Shown here one piece after another: positions 63,700-64,000 of a stretch of 64,000 nucleotides of DNA. The notes below the pieces were generated by a model. It was given only the letters and a program-made list of their open reading frames with translations, searched no databases and had not been told where the DNA came from. Origin of the DNA: JACNKV01 sp964422145 (GTDB lineage: Bacteria > Fidelibacterota > Marinisomatia > Marinisomatales > JACNKV01). The stretch spans positions 62,001 to 126,000 of the forward strand of contig CAYQZV010000002.1 in the NCBI GenBank assembly GCA_964422145.1, read 5' to 3'. The position numbers and the translations under genes are program-made. Position 1 is the stretch's first letter; the number at the start of each line of letters is the position of its first letter.

Positions 63700-64000
63700 T
63701 TAATCCCACTCAAACCCGGTTGTTTGGTTTGATTTTATATCCACTTCAACGCTGTTATAATCTTTTAATGCAGGGATATAATAATACAGTATTCTGAATT
63801 CAAGATCTTCATCCACCCAAACAGAATCCGGTTCGCCTAATGTTATGACAATTTCACTCAAGGACGGAGATTGGTTCAAGAACATCCATACATCATATTC
63901 TGTCATTAATCCCTGAGAAAAAGGGGTTGAGACTGAATCGGGAAGCTGGGGGATATCTTCAAGGGTATCAGTGATAACTGACGGATTGGGGACACATGCC
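63700..64000 (-). CDS. Putative lipoprotein, C-terminal part
   Basis: The frame is open from the window edge to the stop at 63700-63702, so the gene begins beyond position 64000. The visible ~100 residues begin ACVPNPSVITDTLEDIPQ, where the Cys could be the lipid-modified residue of a lipobox. They continue with YDVWMFLNQSPSLSEIVITL and GEPDSVWVDEDLEFRILYYY, the pattern of a small SmpA-like or outer-membrane assembly domain. I cannot name it. It ends ~80 bases from rpe and may share a transcript with it. Confidence 0.6.
   Translation of the reverse strand, partial: ACVPNPSVITDTLEDIPQLPDSVSTPFSQGLMTEYDVWMFLNQSPSLSEIVITLGEPDSVWVDEDLEFRILYYYIPALKDYNSVEVDIKSNQTTGFEWD

Overview
The window looks like a chromosomal segment of an anaerobic or facultative, Gram-negative bacterium of the FCB group, possibly a candidate phylum such as Marinimicrobia, KSB1, Cloacimonadota or an Ignavibacteria relative. 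The pointers are C-terminal type IX secretion sorting domains with the PAYPNPFNP signature, a TonB-dependent receptor, a 2-oxoacid:ferredoxin oxidoreductase beside a two-subunit class I fumarase, and a membrane-bound TPR/LuxR-type regulator. Phylum placement is inference. One 100-N assembly gap lies inside the CRISPR array.

Layout. 1-1469: 3' part of a TonB-dependent receptor. 1498-13113 (minus): a nearly gap-free purine operon purL-purQ-purF-purD-purH1-purH2-purN-purCE-purM, with purH split in two and purC fused to a class II-like purE. 13345-16512 (minus): a yhaM-like gene, an ECF S component and an outer-membrane barrel. 16576-18071 (plus): a GNAT and a lipoprotein serine protease. 18346-28325: a defence island bounded by two ~140-bp direct repeats. 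It holds an AbiE-type toxin-antitoxin pair, four tandem hairpins, a 29-repeat CRISPR array, and cas2, cas1, cas4 and cas12a (type V-A). 28366-38622 (minus): typA and a DEAD-box helicase, then fur-feoA-feoB-feoC, then mltG-pcrA. 38769-45516: nitroreductase, GNAT, an unknown gene, korAB and fumarase. 45584-53528 (minus): three tandem GLUG-repeat proteins with type IX sorting tails, sharing a conserved 20-bp upstream element, followed by the TPR/LuxR-type regulator. 53708-64000: PBP1A, a HEAT protein, pyrimidine-nucleoside phosphorylase, a hemerythrin-like protein, an S-component-like protein with an EcfT-THEP1 fusion, and a pentose-phosphate cluster (rpe-tkt-rpiB) next to a partial lipoprotein.

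How the parts fit. The purine operon covers all steps from PRPP to IMP except PurB and a GAR transformylase alternative. No purK is present, which fits a CO2-using class II PurE. The Cas12a system looks intact: all nuclease and crRNA-processing residues are visible, and every repeat is identical. The array is transcribed leftward from a leader next to cas2.

The most unusual signals are: two 67-nt hairpins with compensatory base changes just beyond the leader-distal end of the array; two spacers that differ only at positions three bases apart, as if both target synonymous versions of one gene; the direct repeats that bracket the island; the EcfT-THEP1 fusion; the PAICS-like PurCE; and the shared promoter element of the three sorted paralogs.
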